Shown here: in pieces, positions 36,155-44,940 of the stretch
Position numbering within the stretch: position 1 is the stretch's first letter
Layout: each line of letters begins with the position of its first letter
Source: Acaryochloris sp. CCMEE 5410
GTDB lineage: Bacteria > Cyanobacteriota > Cyanobacteriia > Thermosynechococcales > Thermosynechococcaceae
Reading direction: 5' to 3'
Assembly: GCF_000238775.2 (NCBI RefSeq)
Contig: NZ_AFEJ02000001.1
Span: forward strand, 1,240,001 to 1,304,000
DNA: 64,000 nt
Notes under the pieces: generated by a model
Told to the model about the DNA's origin: nothing
The model's database searches: none
What the model saw: the letters and a program-made list of their open reading frames with translations, nothing else
Program-made: the position numbers and the translations under genes

Positions 36155-36745
36155 TTAGCCCCGATGCCGCTCAAGCAAAATCATCATTAGCAAGCTTAAG
36201 ACGGCCATTTGCTGCTCATCTTCCGTCATCTGATCCACCTGCTTGATCGTAAAAATTCGAGACAAGAAAGCGGGGACTTTACTAAAGCGCATGACTACGG
36301 TGCCATCAGAGCGGGTCACCAAATAAGTGGGATTAAAAAGATAGCCCGTAAACATACCCAAAATCGGAATTTCCGCAAATAGGGCATCCATGATTTTCAC
36401 CCAAGGGTTCTCCTCATGAATCGACATAACAGGGGCTTCCGACTGTCCTGCAGCAATATCGTAATGGGCTTTCCAGAGAGATTTCATGCCTTTGCGCTTG
36501 ACGGAGCCCAGTTCTTGGCCCGAGCGATCGCGAAAATGATACCGAGCCGAAAAGTCGATAATGCGATCAGCACTAATACTATAGAGCTGTTGGGTTTGAG
36601 CCTCATCAGCACAGACAGTAATCTGCTCTTTGAGCTTAAACAGTTTCTGTTTGACATAAAGTACTAGACTGCCGGTACTATCTGTCACAAAAATCTGAGG
36701 GGCGAGGGCCCAAAGCTTGAATTTAAGGGTTAATGGGTATTGCAT
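36155..36745 (-). CDS. LURP-one-related / scramblase-like protein
   Basis: This 196-residue protein fits the LURP-one-related (Tubby-like fold, DUF567) family: MQYPLTLKFKLWALAPQIFVTD, then VKQKLFKLKEQITV, RYHFRDRSGQELGSVKRKGMKSLWKAHYDI, and FNPTYLVTRSDGTVVMRFSKVP. These proteins form a 12-stranded barrel around a helix and are often listed beside phospholipid scramblases; a biochemical role in bacteria is not established. It converges on the MshEN-like gene with four bases between the stops. Confidence 0.78.
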   Translation of the reverse strand: MQYPLTLKFKLWALAPQIFVTDSTGSLVLYVKQKLFKLKEQITVCADEAQTQQLYSISADRIIDFSARYHFRDRSGQELGSVKRKGMKSLWKAHYDIAAGQSEAPVMSIHEENPWVKIMDALFAEIPILGMFTGYLFNPTYLVTRSDGTVVMRFSKVPAFLSRIFTIKQVDQMTEDEQQMAVLSLLMMILLERHRG

Positions 36746-37460
36746 GGGTTGATAAGGATTTCGTCAGCAGAAACAATCCAACAAACTGAAAACTGGGATA
36801 GGCAAAAAAGCAGCCACTATCTCACCCGCTTTTTAAAGAGAATTTGGCTCTATTAGTACCATCAATAGGGACAAAAAAGCGGACCTTTAGAGTATGCCCC
36901 CAATCACAGCATGACTAAGCATTCGGGTAAATTGAAAATTCATCTCAGCACTCAGCCCTAAAGCCTGGATCGTTAATGTTGCGGGAAGCACATACCAGGT
37001 CTTGCCTGGAATTGTACGAGCTTAGGCCATCACCATCAGACGATAGGCAGGACAAGCTCATTTTCCACGACTCAATAGACCTCTTGCATATTGGATTGGC
37101 GATATGGTGTTGAGCCTGATGTTCTTCTTATTCAGCGCCATATCCGATGAATGGCGAAACAGCTCAAAGGCTTATCATAAAAAACTTTAGGCGACGAACT
37201 AGAGTCAAAAAGCAAACCTTAAAACTTACACATGGGACACCTATCACCTGGGTCACTCAAAGGCAAAGAGACCCTCAAAATTGTACCGCCCTAATCAACG
37301 GTTGGTCGTCCTTCAATATTGGCGAGACTATTGGACCTATTTCTACATTGCTGGAGATGGGGATGCTTCCGAATCAACCATTTGAGACCTATTCACCTAA
37401 AAAATTGATGATATTTTCGAGCTACTGTGGATAGCTGAATGGGAATGCTAAATAGCTAAC
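36746..37460. other. 715-base region without a credible gene
   Basis: The longest gene-poor stretch of the window. A 95-codon open frame at 37147-37434 on the plus strand has no recognisable features or ribosome site and I do not count it as a gene. The region could be a decayed gene or insertion-element remnant, but no inverted-repeat pair was found to show this. Confidence 0.4.
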
Positions 37461-37862
37461 TCAGCAATAGTATTGTTTGGCAATTCTGGCTATATCTCGA
37501 CCAAAGGCATAGGTTTTGCCATTGACAGTGATATCAACAACCTCACCATGCATCCAATGGGAGAAGGAATAACTGGCATAGTCTAGCGGGATCAAGATTT
37601 CCCCACCGCCAAAAAACTTGATCAACCTCAAGTGGATATGGTTTTTAAACAGCGTCACATTCACAGTGCGGCCCCAGCGAGATGATGGTCCAATCCGCAC
37701 ACTTCCCCAACGGTAAGCCGCAAGTACTGGCCCCAGACGTTTTAGATCATGCTTGATTGGCCTAAAACCATCTCTCCTGGCTATTAGGCGAACAACCCCT
37801 TGGTGAATGGCAAAGAAAGCCAGTAGCAAACCAACATTTAGAGCAATGGCAACAAATGGCAT
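37461..37862 (-). CDS. Small membrane-anchored hypothetical protein
   Basis: This 133-residue protein has one N-terminal hydrophobic helix (about 3-25) followed by a basic, mainly beta soluble domain: GSVRIGPSSRWGRTVNVTLFKNHIHLRLIKF, then EILIPLDYASYSF and ITVNGKTYAFGRDIARIA. The beta-rich pattern after one helix suggests a small PH-like domain, but I do not recognise a family. The ATG at 37862 is directly before the helix. It is not in an operon. Confidence 0.6.
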   Translation of the reverse strand: MPFVAIALNVGLLLAFFAIHQGVVRLIARRDGFRPIKHDLKRLGPVLAAYRWGSVRIGPSSRWGRTVNVTLFKNHIHLRLIKFFGGGEILIPLDYASYSFSHWMHGEVVDITVNGKTYAFGRDIARIAKQYYC

Positions 37863-38173
37863 AAATCGTTATTTGAAGCTTGGAGCGTTAAACCTTGAGG
37901 CTTATACAAGAGGATGCCCATTTCTCTGGATATGCAATGAGTACAGTCCTGCATACAAGGCTAATAGCCATCAAAGAGACATAAAATTGCTCTGCCAAAG
38001 AAGACATCACCGCTCCTCCATTAGTCTTTTGATGACCTTGTAAAGATGTATGTCTTTATACTGTCGACATTAAATGCCAGAGTTAGGATCAGGTCAGCAT
38101 AAATCTAAAGAAAAAATTAAGCTATTATCCAATGAACGAATTTATGCAGACGTAGATCATCCGGTGTTTTATT
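37863..38173. other. Intergenic region, no gene seen
   Basis: These 311 bases upstream of the first of two small paralogues show nothing beyond possible promoters. Confidence 0.35.
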
Positions 38174-38407
38174 GTGTTGTCTCCTTCCCTGCTCCATGAC
38201 CTTTGGCAATTGATTGAAGAACTGCCGACCTATTCCCTGCTTGGATGGGATGATACTCGGTTAGTGTCATGGTTGCTAGAGCAGTTCGAGCATCGGTCCT
38301 GTTTAAAAGAAGAAGACCGCGCCAGCCTTGAGCAATACCTCGACTCCCATCTATTGCTGATTCGAGAGATGGCTGAAGCCAACCAATATTGCGCTCTTGC
38401 TGTATGA
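38174..38407 (+). CDS. Small helical protein, paralogue A
   Basis: This 77-residue protein has a GTG start at 38174 and is predicted all-helical. It is clearly paralogous with the gene 490 bases downstream: LLHDLWQLIEELPTYSLLG aligns with LLNQVWKLVDTIPHHQLLG, and LEQYLDSHLLLIREMAE with VKAYIQSRLTLIRDMAL. Conservation between two tandem copies is the best evidence that it is real. Family and function are unknown. No membrane segment or Cys motif is seen. Confidence 0.62.
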   Translation: MLSPSLLHDLWQLIEELPTYSLLGWDDTRLVSWLLEQFEHRSCLKEEDRASLEQYLDSHLLLIREMAEANQYCALAV

Positions 38408-38894
38408 CAAAGGTGGCCCTTGGCGAGATGTTGCCCCGTTCAAACTCTGTAGAGTCGACCGTGTAATGAGTTGATAAGGGGATGGCTTCCCCATGGGATG
38501 AAATTTCGTTGGCATAGAGGTATGGGGGGAAGCTTGTTTGGGCGTTATCTATCTTGACAACTTGTGTTGCATTTATGAGAAGAGGACGTTAACCCTTCCT
38601 TCCTGAATCGATTGAATTGAGTTTGCTTAACTGCATGTACACCAAGAGTTTTGGGTATCGTTTAATTTTGCTAACGAGGGTCCCCCTATCTAGAAATATT
38701 AAATATGGCTGTTGTGTTTGGGAATAAATATGACAACTGCTTGAGTGCGATCGCAAACCCATTAGGCTGGATAAAGAGGGTTGGCTAGTATCCCGTGATG
38801 GGGTGATAGCTTCATTGCAGAAGAGAACACCAGCCTTTAATCAATGTACATAACAGTTTTCAATTCATTCTTTAACACCCCAAGATTAAGAGCA
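38408..38894. other. Intergenic region between small paralogues
   Basis: About 490 bases with a HIP1 site near 38746 and no convincing ORF. It presumably holds the promoter of the second paralogue. Confidence 0.35.
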
Positions 38895-39104
38895 ATGCCC
38901 CCAGTTCTTCTAAATCAAGTCTGGAAGTTGGTTGATACGATTCCCCACCATCAGCTTCTAGGAGCCAGTGATCATGCTCTGGTTGATTCGCTCAGCCAGC
39001 GATTGGCAGAACGACAAGAGCTAACGGATGATGAATTAGAAACGGTTAAAGCTTATATTCAGAGCCGTCTAACTTTGATTCGTGATATGGCTCTAGTCAG
39101 CTAA
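38895..39104 (+). CDS. Small helical protein, paralogue B
   Basis: This protein has 69 residues from the ATG at 38895; a start at 38844 would add 17 residues that have no counterpart in paralogue A, so I prefer the shorter form. It aligns along its whole length with the protein at 38174-38407 (LNQVWKLVDTIPHHQLLG, RLTLIRDMAL). It is acidic and helical, with no known family. It may be a small regulatory or scaffold protein; nothing decides this. Confidence 0.62.
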   Translation: MPPVLLNQVWKLVDTIPHHQLLGASDHALVDSLSQRLAERQELTDDELETVKAYIQSRLTLIRDMALVS

Positions 39105-39207
39105 TCGCCTTTTCGCGTTGAGCGGTTATACCCCTTATGTTCTCCCCATTGCGAACGGTATTGCCTGGGTGGTCAACAGGGGATCAATACGGTCCATTTA
39201 GGCAACT

Positions 39208-39600
39208 CTAGAGATTCTCGATGTAAACTATCTCTCCTTTAATCCAATGCTGATGGAGGAAGGAATATAGACCATGAACAGAGTCCATCAGGTCTGATGC
39301 TAGGGGATAGTCGCCTGCAAAAACTTCTGCTCGCAGACTGGCCAGTCCTTCAATGAGTCTTTCGGTATCGTGGGGTGCGATCGCACAATCCCCCTCTGAC
39401 TCCCACCATCCAGCCATATCTGCCCAGTCTTGAATCACAGCAACCCACTTGACGACTAGTAAATGCCGATACCGGTCATGCAAAGCACCCATGATCGAAT
39501 CTGCATGGGAGATGGATAAGACAAAAACCTGACGCTGCCCCCGGTGCGGCCCCAAAAACCTAACCCCTTGATCAGAAGAACCCATTTCTGAGATAAACAC
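39208..39600 (-). CDS. Hypothetical protein, 130 aa
   Basis: This 130-residue soluble protein, rich in Trp and His (IQDWADMAGWWESEGD), has no recognised family. ATG 39585 (MGSSDQGV) is an equally good start. A HIP1 octamer lies inside it, and codon use looks like that of neighbours, which supports real coding. It is divergent from the GT2 operon, with 307 bases between. Confidence 0.5.
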   Translation of the reverse strand: MFISEMGSSDQGVRFLGPHRGQRQVFVLSISHADSIMGALHDRYRHLLVVKWVAVIQDWADMAGWWESEGDCAIAPHDTERLIEGLASLRAEVFAGDYPLASDLMDSVHGLYSFLHQHWIKGEIVYIENL

Positions 39601-39907
39601 GGTTTTTAGTTTTCATTAAGGTCAGCAACCATGAGGACAGTCATGATGTCCTTTCTAAAGCCATGTCCTGGTTTGCCTTAGTTGATTTGAAGAGCCTATC
39701 CCGTTTCACGGCAAAATAGGTGTGATGGAAATCACCTCAAGGGGGTGTAACGCTCACCAATCCTTGGTTTCTGGGTCATCATGTTGGTGATTGACCCTTG
39801 ATACAGTACTGACAGCCTTGCGAAGGGTCCTAAATAGTCCCCCCACTGGATAGGACACGTCCATCGCAAGGCTATCTGCTGAAGCTATGGCCGTTAAGGA
39901 AGCTGAT
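39601..39907. other. Divergent intergenic region
   Basis: These 307 bases lie upstream of the GT2 gene. AAGGAAG at 39896-39902 is a good ribosome binding site for the ATG at 39908; the ATG at 39887 has none. No other element was recognised. Confidence 0.5.
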
Positions 39908-42205
39908 ATGACCGCTACGAAGCCACACCTCCCCGATCTGCCCAAAAGTCTGCAGAAATCTGCACTATCACCCAATTTATTTATTCGACGAATTCGGCTC
40001 ACCCTATTCTCCATGGTGGGAATTTTTCTAGCCACTGGACTGGGGGTGGGCCTATGGTTTATCCGAGAAAATCGAGTCACGGCCATTTTTAAGCAGGTGG
40101 AACTGCTGTTTGCCAATCCACCTCTCTGGCTAGCGGTCCCCGTCGCCGCAGGAAATTATTTGGCTGTGCCATCGGTTCTCTTGCTGGTGGCTGTCCTGAT
40201 TGTTATGCAGGTATCGTCTTCGCCGCGACCGTGGTCTCGTTTGATCGTGGGAACATCCCTGCTGCTGCTGATTGTGCAGTATGTGGTGTGGCGGTTGTTC
40301 TGGACCCTCAATCTCTCAGATACCTTCAACAGCATTTTTAGTATTGGTCTACTGACCTTAGAGATCATTACCATCGTCACCAATGTTATTCAGCTTATTC
40401 TGGTGTCTCGTTCGACCAATCGGCTGGGGGAAGCGGACATCAATGAAATGGCTGTCCTCGATGGAGACTATCTGCCCACGGTCGATGTGATGATTCCGAC
40501 CTATGACGAGCCCAGCTTTATTTTGAAGCGCACCATTATTGGCTGTCAGGCGATGGATTATCCTCGTAAAACCGTTTACCTGCTGGATGATACGCGGCGA
40601 CCTGAAATCAAAGCTTTAGCGACCGAACTAGGGTGTGAGTATATTATCCGTCCCGATAATCTCCATGCCAAAGCTGGTAATTTGAATCATGCCCTGAATT
40701 TCACGTCCGGGGAATTGCTCACGGTCTTTGATGCAGACTTTGTACCGACCAAAAACTTTCTCCGACGCACCGTGGGTTTCTTTCAGAACGACAGTATTGC
40801 CCTACTGCAAACCCACCAAAGCTTTTTTAATCCCGATCCCGTTGCCCGCAATATTGGCTTAGAGAATATTTTGCCCCAAGAAGTTGAGATTTTCTCTCGC
40901 TATTACCAGCCCCTACGGGATGGGGTGGAAACTGCCCTATGCTATGGCAGCTCCTTTGTGGCTCGCCGTAGCGCTTTAGCCGAGGCGGGCGGCTTTGCCA
41001 CAGGGACCCTGAGTGAAGACTACTTTACGGGGGTTCGTCTCTCCGCGAAAGGCAAGCGAGTGATCTTCTTAGGGGAAAGTCTGAGCGCAGGATTATCCGC
41101 AGAGAATATGTCGGCCCATATTACTCAACGACTTCGCTGGGCGAGGGGCACCTTACAAGCCTTCTTTATCGAAGCCAACCCCCTCAGAATTAGGGGGCTG
41201 AAGTTGATTCAGCGCCTTGCCCATTTAGACGGCTTACTGCAGTGGTTTACCAGTGTGTCTAGGGTGGGGTTTCTGCTGATGCCCCTGGCCTATGCCTTCT
41301 TTGGCGTTATTCCTTGGCGGGCGACCACTCAAGAAATGCTGTATTTCTTTATGCCCTACTATTTGGTGCAGCTGTTCACCTTCTCTTGGCTAAATCAGCG
41401 CAGTCGCTCTGCCCTCATCTCCGATATTTATGCGGTATCCCAATGCTTTCCGGTGGCGCTCACGGTTTTACAGACTCTATTTAATCCCTTTTCCAAAGGC
41501 TTTAAGGTGACTCCCAAAGGAGTCTCTAGTGATCGCTACACCTTCAACTGGAAATTGGCCTCTCCGTTAGTGGTGCTGTTTATCTTCACGGCGGTTAGCC
41601 TCTGGCGTAATCTCGGCATGTGCATGGTGAAGGGAGCCTGGTCAACCACCGTTGAACCAGAAGTGGCCCTACAAATTAAAGGGATCGAACTGGGCTGGCT
41701 CTGGAGTTCTTACAATCTGATTGTGTTAGGGGTGGCCCTACTAATTTTGCTGGATGCTCCTAAGCCCGATCTTTACGAGTGGTTCGATTTACGACGTACG
41801 GTTCGACTCACTTTGGGAGACCTGAAGTTATGGGGAATCACCACCATGATTTCGGAAGGCGGTGCCGAAATTGCCCTGACCCAAGCTGGATTACCCAGAC
41901 ATTATTTTGGAGAATCCGTCCAGGTTGAGATTCAAGAAGAGAACTTATGTCTCCAGGCGGTTATTACTCAGATTCAGCAGCGGGAAGATGATTACCCGAT
42001 TGTCCAGCTGAAATTTGCCGAGGTAACGACGCCCCAATACCGCAGGTTAGTCGAAATGCTGTTCTGTCGACCTGGTCAGTGGAAAAGCCCTCAGGCCCCT
42101 GGGGAGTTACAGTCCCTCTACTTACTCGTCAAGAGCTTCTTCACTCCCCGGATCCTATTTGATCGACAAAGGAAGATCAACCCGGTGGAAGTTGCCAAAA
42201 CCTAA
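39908..42205 (+). CDS. Cellulose-synthase-like GT2 glycosyltransferase
   Basis: A 765-residue processive beta-glycosyltransferase of the BcsA type, in the inner membrane. Start 39908 is chosen for its AAGGAAG ribosome site. Membrane helices occur at about 30-50, 75-140, and 440-640. The catalytic core has Asp227/228 (LLDDTRR), DAD 275-277, SED 369-371 where cellulose synthases usually have TED, and Gln407-x-x-Arg-Trp (QRLRW). After the last helices a PilZ-like domain follows, with RRTVR and SEGGAEI; the expected Asp/Asn of D/N-x-S-x-x-G is Met, so c-di-GMP binding is uncertain. No BcsB/BcsC is adjacent. It could make cellulose or another beta-glucan. It heads a three-gene operon. Confidence 0.85.
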   Translation: MTATKPHLPDLPKSLQKSALSPNLFIRRIRLTLFSMVGIFLATGLGVGLWFIRENRVTAIFKQVELLFANPPLWLAVPVAAGNYLAVPSVLLLVAVLIVMQVSSSPRPWSRLIVGTSLLLLIVQYVVWRLFWTLNLSDTFNSIFSIGLLTLEIITIVTNVIQLILVSRSTNRLGEADINEMAVLDGDYLPTVDVMIPTYDEPSFILKRTIIGCQAMDYPRKTVYLLDDTRRPEIKALATELGCEYIIRPDNLHAKAGNLNHALNFTSGELLTVFDADFVPTKNFLRRTVGFFQNDSIALLQTHQSFFNPDPVARNIGLENILPQEVEIFSRYYQPLRDGVETALCYGSSFVARRSALAEAGGFATGTLSEDYFTGVRLSAKGKRVIFLGESLSAGLSAENMSAHITQRLRWARGTLQAFFIEANPLRIRGLKLIQRLAHLDGLLQWFTSVSRVGFLLMPLAYAFFGVIPWRATTQEMLYFFMPYYLVQLFTFSWLNQRSRSALISDIYAVSQCFPVALTVLQTLFNPFSKGFKVTPKGVSSDRYTFNWKLASPLVVLFIFTAVSLWRNLGMCMVKGAWSTTVEPEVALQIKGIELGWLWSSYNLIVLGVALLILLDAPKPDLYEWFDLRRTVRLTLGDLKLWGITTMISEGGAEIALTQAGLPRHYFGESVQVEIQEENLCLQAVITQIQQREDDYPIVQLKFAEVTTPQYRRLVEMLFCRPGQWKSPQAPGELQSLYLLVKSFFTPRILFDRQRKINPVEVAKT

Positions 42206-42266
42206 CGCCCTCAAACCTTATGTTGACCATCGGTCTGATCCCAGGCCGAGCGCATTGGAGCAAATC

Positions 42267-43001
42267 ATGACCCTCAATGATGTCATTCTATTACTGCACC
42301 CTGTTTTTGCCGTGGTTGTGGTCTTCCCACTGATTGGTATGGTATTAAACCGTTCGATTTTGACTCGTCGCCGACGGCTCCAGACATCTCCGGGAAAAAG
42401 TAAAATTCCTCCTCAGGTAGGCCCCGAACATGTGCAGATGGGGCGTTGGCTAACCGGATCGGTGGTGGGCTTGGCCCTGTTGGGCTTGGCTGCTCCCATT
42501 AGCCGCAAGATTATGGAAACACAGCTGTGGACCACGAACCCGTTTCAGGTGGTATTTATCGTCTGCATGTTCCTGGCGACGATTGGTTCCCTCGTCCTGC
42601 TCTATCGGGCTAAGCCCTGGTATTGGCGAGCAACCTTCGCTGGATTAACCAGTCTGGGGGTGATTGTCCTGGGGTTGCAAGATGGAGTATTCCGCCGGGA
42701 TGATGAGTGGTTTGTGTCTCATTTTTACTATGGCATGATTGCCACGGTACTGATGATTCTGTCTTTGGCCATGGTGCAAGACATTTATCGCGATCGCACC
42801 CAAGTATGGCGACGGATCCATATTCTCCTCAACTGTGTGGCCACTCTACTCTTTCTGGGACAAGGTATCACCGGCACCCGCGATCTCTTGGAAATTCCGT
42901 TAAGCTGGCAAAAGCCCCATCTCTATCGCTGTGATTTTGCCAATCAAACCTGTCCCGATGTTAGTAGCCAGCTTCCTATGGTTAGTCCACCGTTGGTATG
43001 A
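42267..43001 (+). CDS. DUF4079-like membrane protein
   Basis: This protein has 244 residues from the ATG at 42267; an upstream start at 42159 would overlap the GT2 gene and add 36 residues of polar sequence. It has five to six membrane helices (first VILLLHPVFAVVVVFPLIGM) and a conserved-looking RDDEWFVSHFYYGM loop with His and Arg, reminiscent of the cyanobacterial DUF4079 family of cytochrome-b-like membrane proteins. Its role is unknown. It lies 61 bases after the GT2 gene and overlaps the SDR gene by four bases (ATGA), so translational coupling is likely. Confidence 0.7.
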   Translation: MTLNDVILLLHPVFAVVVVFPLIGMVLNRSILTRRRRLQTSPGKSKIPPQVGPEHVQMGRWLTGSVVGLALLGLAAPISRKIMETQLWTTNPFQVVFIVCMFLATIGSLVLLYRAKPWYWRATFAGLTSLGVIVLGLQDGVFRRDDEWFVSHFYYGMIATVLMILSLAMVQDIYRDRTQVWRRIHILLNCVATLLFLGQGITGTRDLLEIPLSWQKPHLYRCDFANQTCPDVSSQLPMVSPPLV

Positions 43002-43750
43002 GTGAGTCCAATGCCCTGGTGATTGGGGCCAGTCAAGGCATTGGCTTAGGGTTTGTTCAGCATCTGCTCCAACGGCCCCACATTCAAACCATTTATGCCA
43101 CCTACCGCTCCCAAGACTCAGCTGTAGGATTGCTCACGCTGGCGGCCCAATATCCAGAACGGGTGTCCTGCATTGCCGTAGATATTACTGAAGAAGCACA
43201 AATAGCAGCTTGCTGTGACCAGATTCAATCTGAGGGTGTTCTGCTCCACTGGGTGATTAACTGCGTGGGCATTCTCCATGAAGGGGATCTACAGCCTGAG
43301 AAAGGATTGCGGCAGCTCAATGCTGAACAGTTAACGCGATATTTCCAAGTCAATAGTATTGGGGCAGCTCTATGGGCTAAACATCTATTGCCGTTGTTGA
43401 AACATGATCATCCCAGTCTCTTTGCGACTATCTCGGCCAAGATTGGCAGTATTGGCGATAACCATTTAGGGGGATGGTATGGGTATCGAGCCTCCAAAGC
43501 CGCCTTGAATATGCTGATGCGAACTGCTTCGATTGAGTATCGTCGTCGCAGTCCTCAAACCATTGTGGTCACACTACACCCAGGCACGACGGATACCAAA
43601 CTCTCCAAACCTTTTCAGCGAAATGTCCCACCGGAAAAGCTGTTTTCGATTGATCGGACCGTCACTCAGCTCTTGGCTGTTCTGGACGGACTGGGAAAAG
43701 AAGACAGTGGCCAGTTCTTTTCCTGGGATGGTAGTCTGTTGCCTTGGTAG
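42998..43750 (+). CDS. Short-chain dehydrogenase/reductase
   Basis: This 250-residue SDR has the cofactor motif GASQGIG (residues 8-14), NCVG in place of NNAG, a Ser region (SAKIGSI), and the catalytic Tyr-x-x-x-Lys (YRASK). It is closest in pattern to the C-factor (CsgA)-like group. The substrate is unknown. It overlaps the membrane protein gene by four bases and ends the operon; the gene ends 38 bases before the convergent mntC. Whether it acts in the polysaccharide pathway of the operon's first gene is inference from position. Confidence 0.82.
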   Translation: MSESNALVIGASQGIGLGFVQHLLQRPHIQTIYATYRSQDSAVGLLTLAAQYPERVSCIAVDITEEAQIAACCDQIQSEGVLLHWVINCVGILHEGDLQPEKGLRQLNAEQLTRYFQVNSIGAALWAKHLLPLLKHDHPSLFATISAKIGSIGDNHLGGWYGYRASKAALNMLMRTASIEYRRRSPQTIVVTLHPGTTDTKLSKPFQRNVPPEKLFSIDRTVTQLLAVLDGLGKEDSGQFFSWDGSLLPW

Positions 43751-43788
43751 GGTATGGCCTGCTGGCTTGCATCAACTGGGTGAAGTGT

Positions 43789-44766
43789 TTATTCCTTTTT
43801 TTCGGATAATGCTGCCTGAAATTCGGTGTAGTTGCCCCCTAACGCTTCCACAATTGTGCGAGTATTCACCTGAAGCATCTTGATATAAGTATCGGCTTCA
43901 GTTCCCGGGGCACCAATGGAATCTGAGTACAGCTCTTGCTCCGCTAGCTTTACCTTGGCTTCCGCCGCCACGGTTTTGATCAAGGCTGGGTTAATGGTGG
44001 TTTCCGCAAAAATAGCCGGTACCTTGGCTTCTTTAATATCATCCGAAAGCCGTTTGACGGTTTGAGCACTGGGCTGCTCTTCCGTACTCATGCCAATCAG
44101 GGTCCCAGCGACCGTGAGGTCATAGGCTTTGGCATAGTATTGAAAGGCATCATGGGTCGTGACTAACTGTCGTTGTTGCGGGGGAATAGTTTGCATCTGT
44201 TGGCCAATCCATTGATCCACCGCTGCCAGTTCTTTCGTGAATTCAGCTGCATTTTGAGTAAATTCTTCTTTATCCTCCGGGGATAGCTCAATTAGCTGGT
44301 CGCGAATGGCGTTCACCATTTTGATGGCATTTTTGGCATCGCCCCAAACATGAGGATCGGGCTCTCGCTTACCCTCATAATCGAAATCCAGGGGCGTCAC
44401 CACTTCCCCCACAGCAAACACTTTAGATTTCTGGGTCGATTCAATTAGCTTAATCAAGCCTGGTTCCAAGTTGTAGCCATTGTAGAAAATCAGATCGGCT
44501 TGTTCAATTCTTAAATTATCCGCCGGGACGGGCTCATAAACGTGGGGGTCTGCCCCTGGCTGTAGGATACCCACCAATTCAACTTCATCCCCGGCGACTT
44601 CTGCCGTCCAGTCTTGCAAAATCGTGTTGGTCGCGACAACCTTGGGCTTCCCTGATTGGTCAGTGTCCTGATTTCCGGTACATCCAACCAAACTCAACCC
44701 CAGAAATAATCCGCCGATCACCCATGCCCAGGAGTCAAATTGGCGCTTTAGGAAGGAAGTTGTCAT
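43789..44766 (-). CDS. mntC: Manganese/zinc ABC transporter substrate-binding lipoprotein MntC
   Basis: This 325-residue cluster A-I solute-binding protein has a lipobox ending at Cys29 (LVGC). The metal ligands expected for this family are present: His75 (GADPHVYEP), His in DPHVW, Glu in FAETT, and Asp in YSDSI. The His-rich loop characteristic of zinc-specific ZnuA is absent, and the divergent ATPase and permease genes match mntCAB of Synechocystis, so manganese is the more likely substrate, used mainly to supply photosystem II. It is transcribed divergently from mntA, unlike Synechocystis where the order is mntCAB in one operon. Confidence 0.85.
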   Translation of the reverse strand: MTTSFLKRQFDSWAWVIGGLFLGLSLVGCTGNQDTDQSGKPKVVATNTILQDWTAEVAGDEVELVGILQPGADPHVYEPVPADNLRIEQADLIFYNGYNLEPGLIKLIESTQKSKVFAVGEVVTPLDFDYEGKREPDPHVWGDAKNAIKMVNAIRDQLIELSPEDKEEFTQNAAEFTKELAAVDQWIGQQMQTIPPQQRQLVTTHDAFQYYAKAYDLTVAGTLIGMSTEEQPSAQTVKRLSDDIKEAKVPAIFAETTINPALIKTVAAEAKVKLAEQELYSDSIGAPGTEADTYIKMLQVNTRTIVEALGGNYTEFQAALSEKKE

Positions 44767-44781
44767 GGCGTTTCCATCAAT

Positions 44782-44833
44782 TTTTCATAATGCTTTCACT
44801 TTTTGATGCTACAGTATTTTCATAATCGTTTCA
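44782..44833. promoter_or_regulatory. Direct repeats in the mnt divergent promoter
   Basis: TTTTCATAATGCTTTCA (44782-44798) and TTTTCATAATCGTTTCA (44817-44833) are near-identical direct repeats with a period of 35 bases, in the 174-base region between mntC and mntA. A palindrome, AGGTGT-TT-ACACCT, follows at 44861-44874. Either could be an operator; ManR, an OmpR-type repressor of mntCAB in Synechocystis, is a natural candidate, but no binding site is confirmed. Confidence 0.5.
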
Positions 44834-44940
44834 TCTTTAATTGCATTCCTTTCATTTCTCAGGTGTTTACACCTAAAAATTCAACGCAATTTATAGGTGC
44901 AAACGCTTTGTCCTTCCTTAAAAACGATGAGAATTTGTGC

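Noticed and set aside
37147..37434. 95-codon open frame on the plus strand
   Set aside because: No ribosome site, no recognisable domain, basic and low-complexity composition; likely chance.
36746..37460. Possible insertion-element remnant in the 715-base gene-poor region
   Set aside because: Short motifs such as GACCTCTTGCA resemble some element ends, but I found no paired inverted repeats, duplications or transposase fragments.
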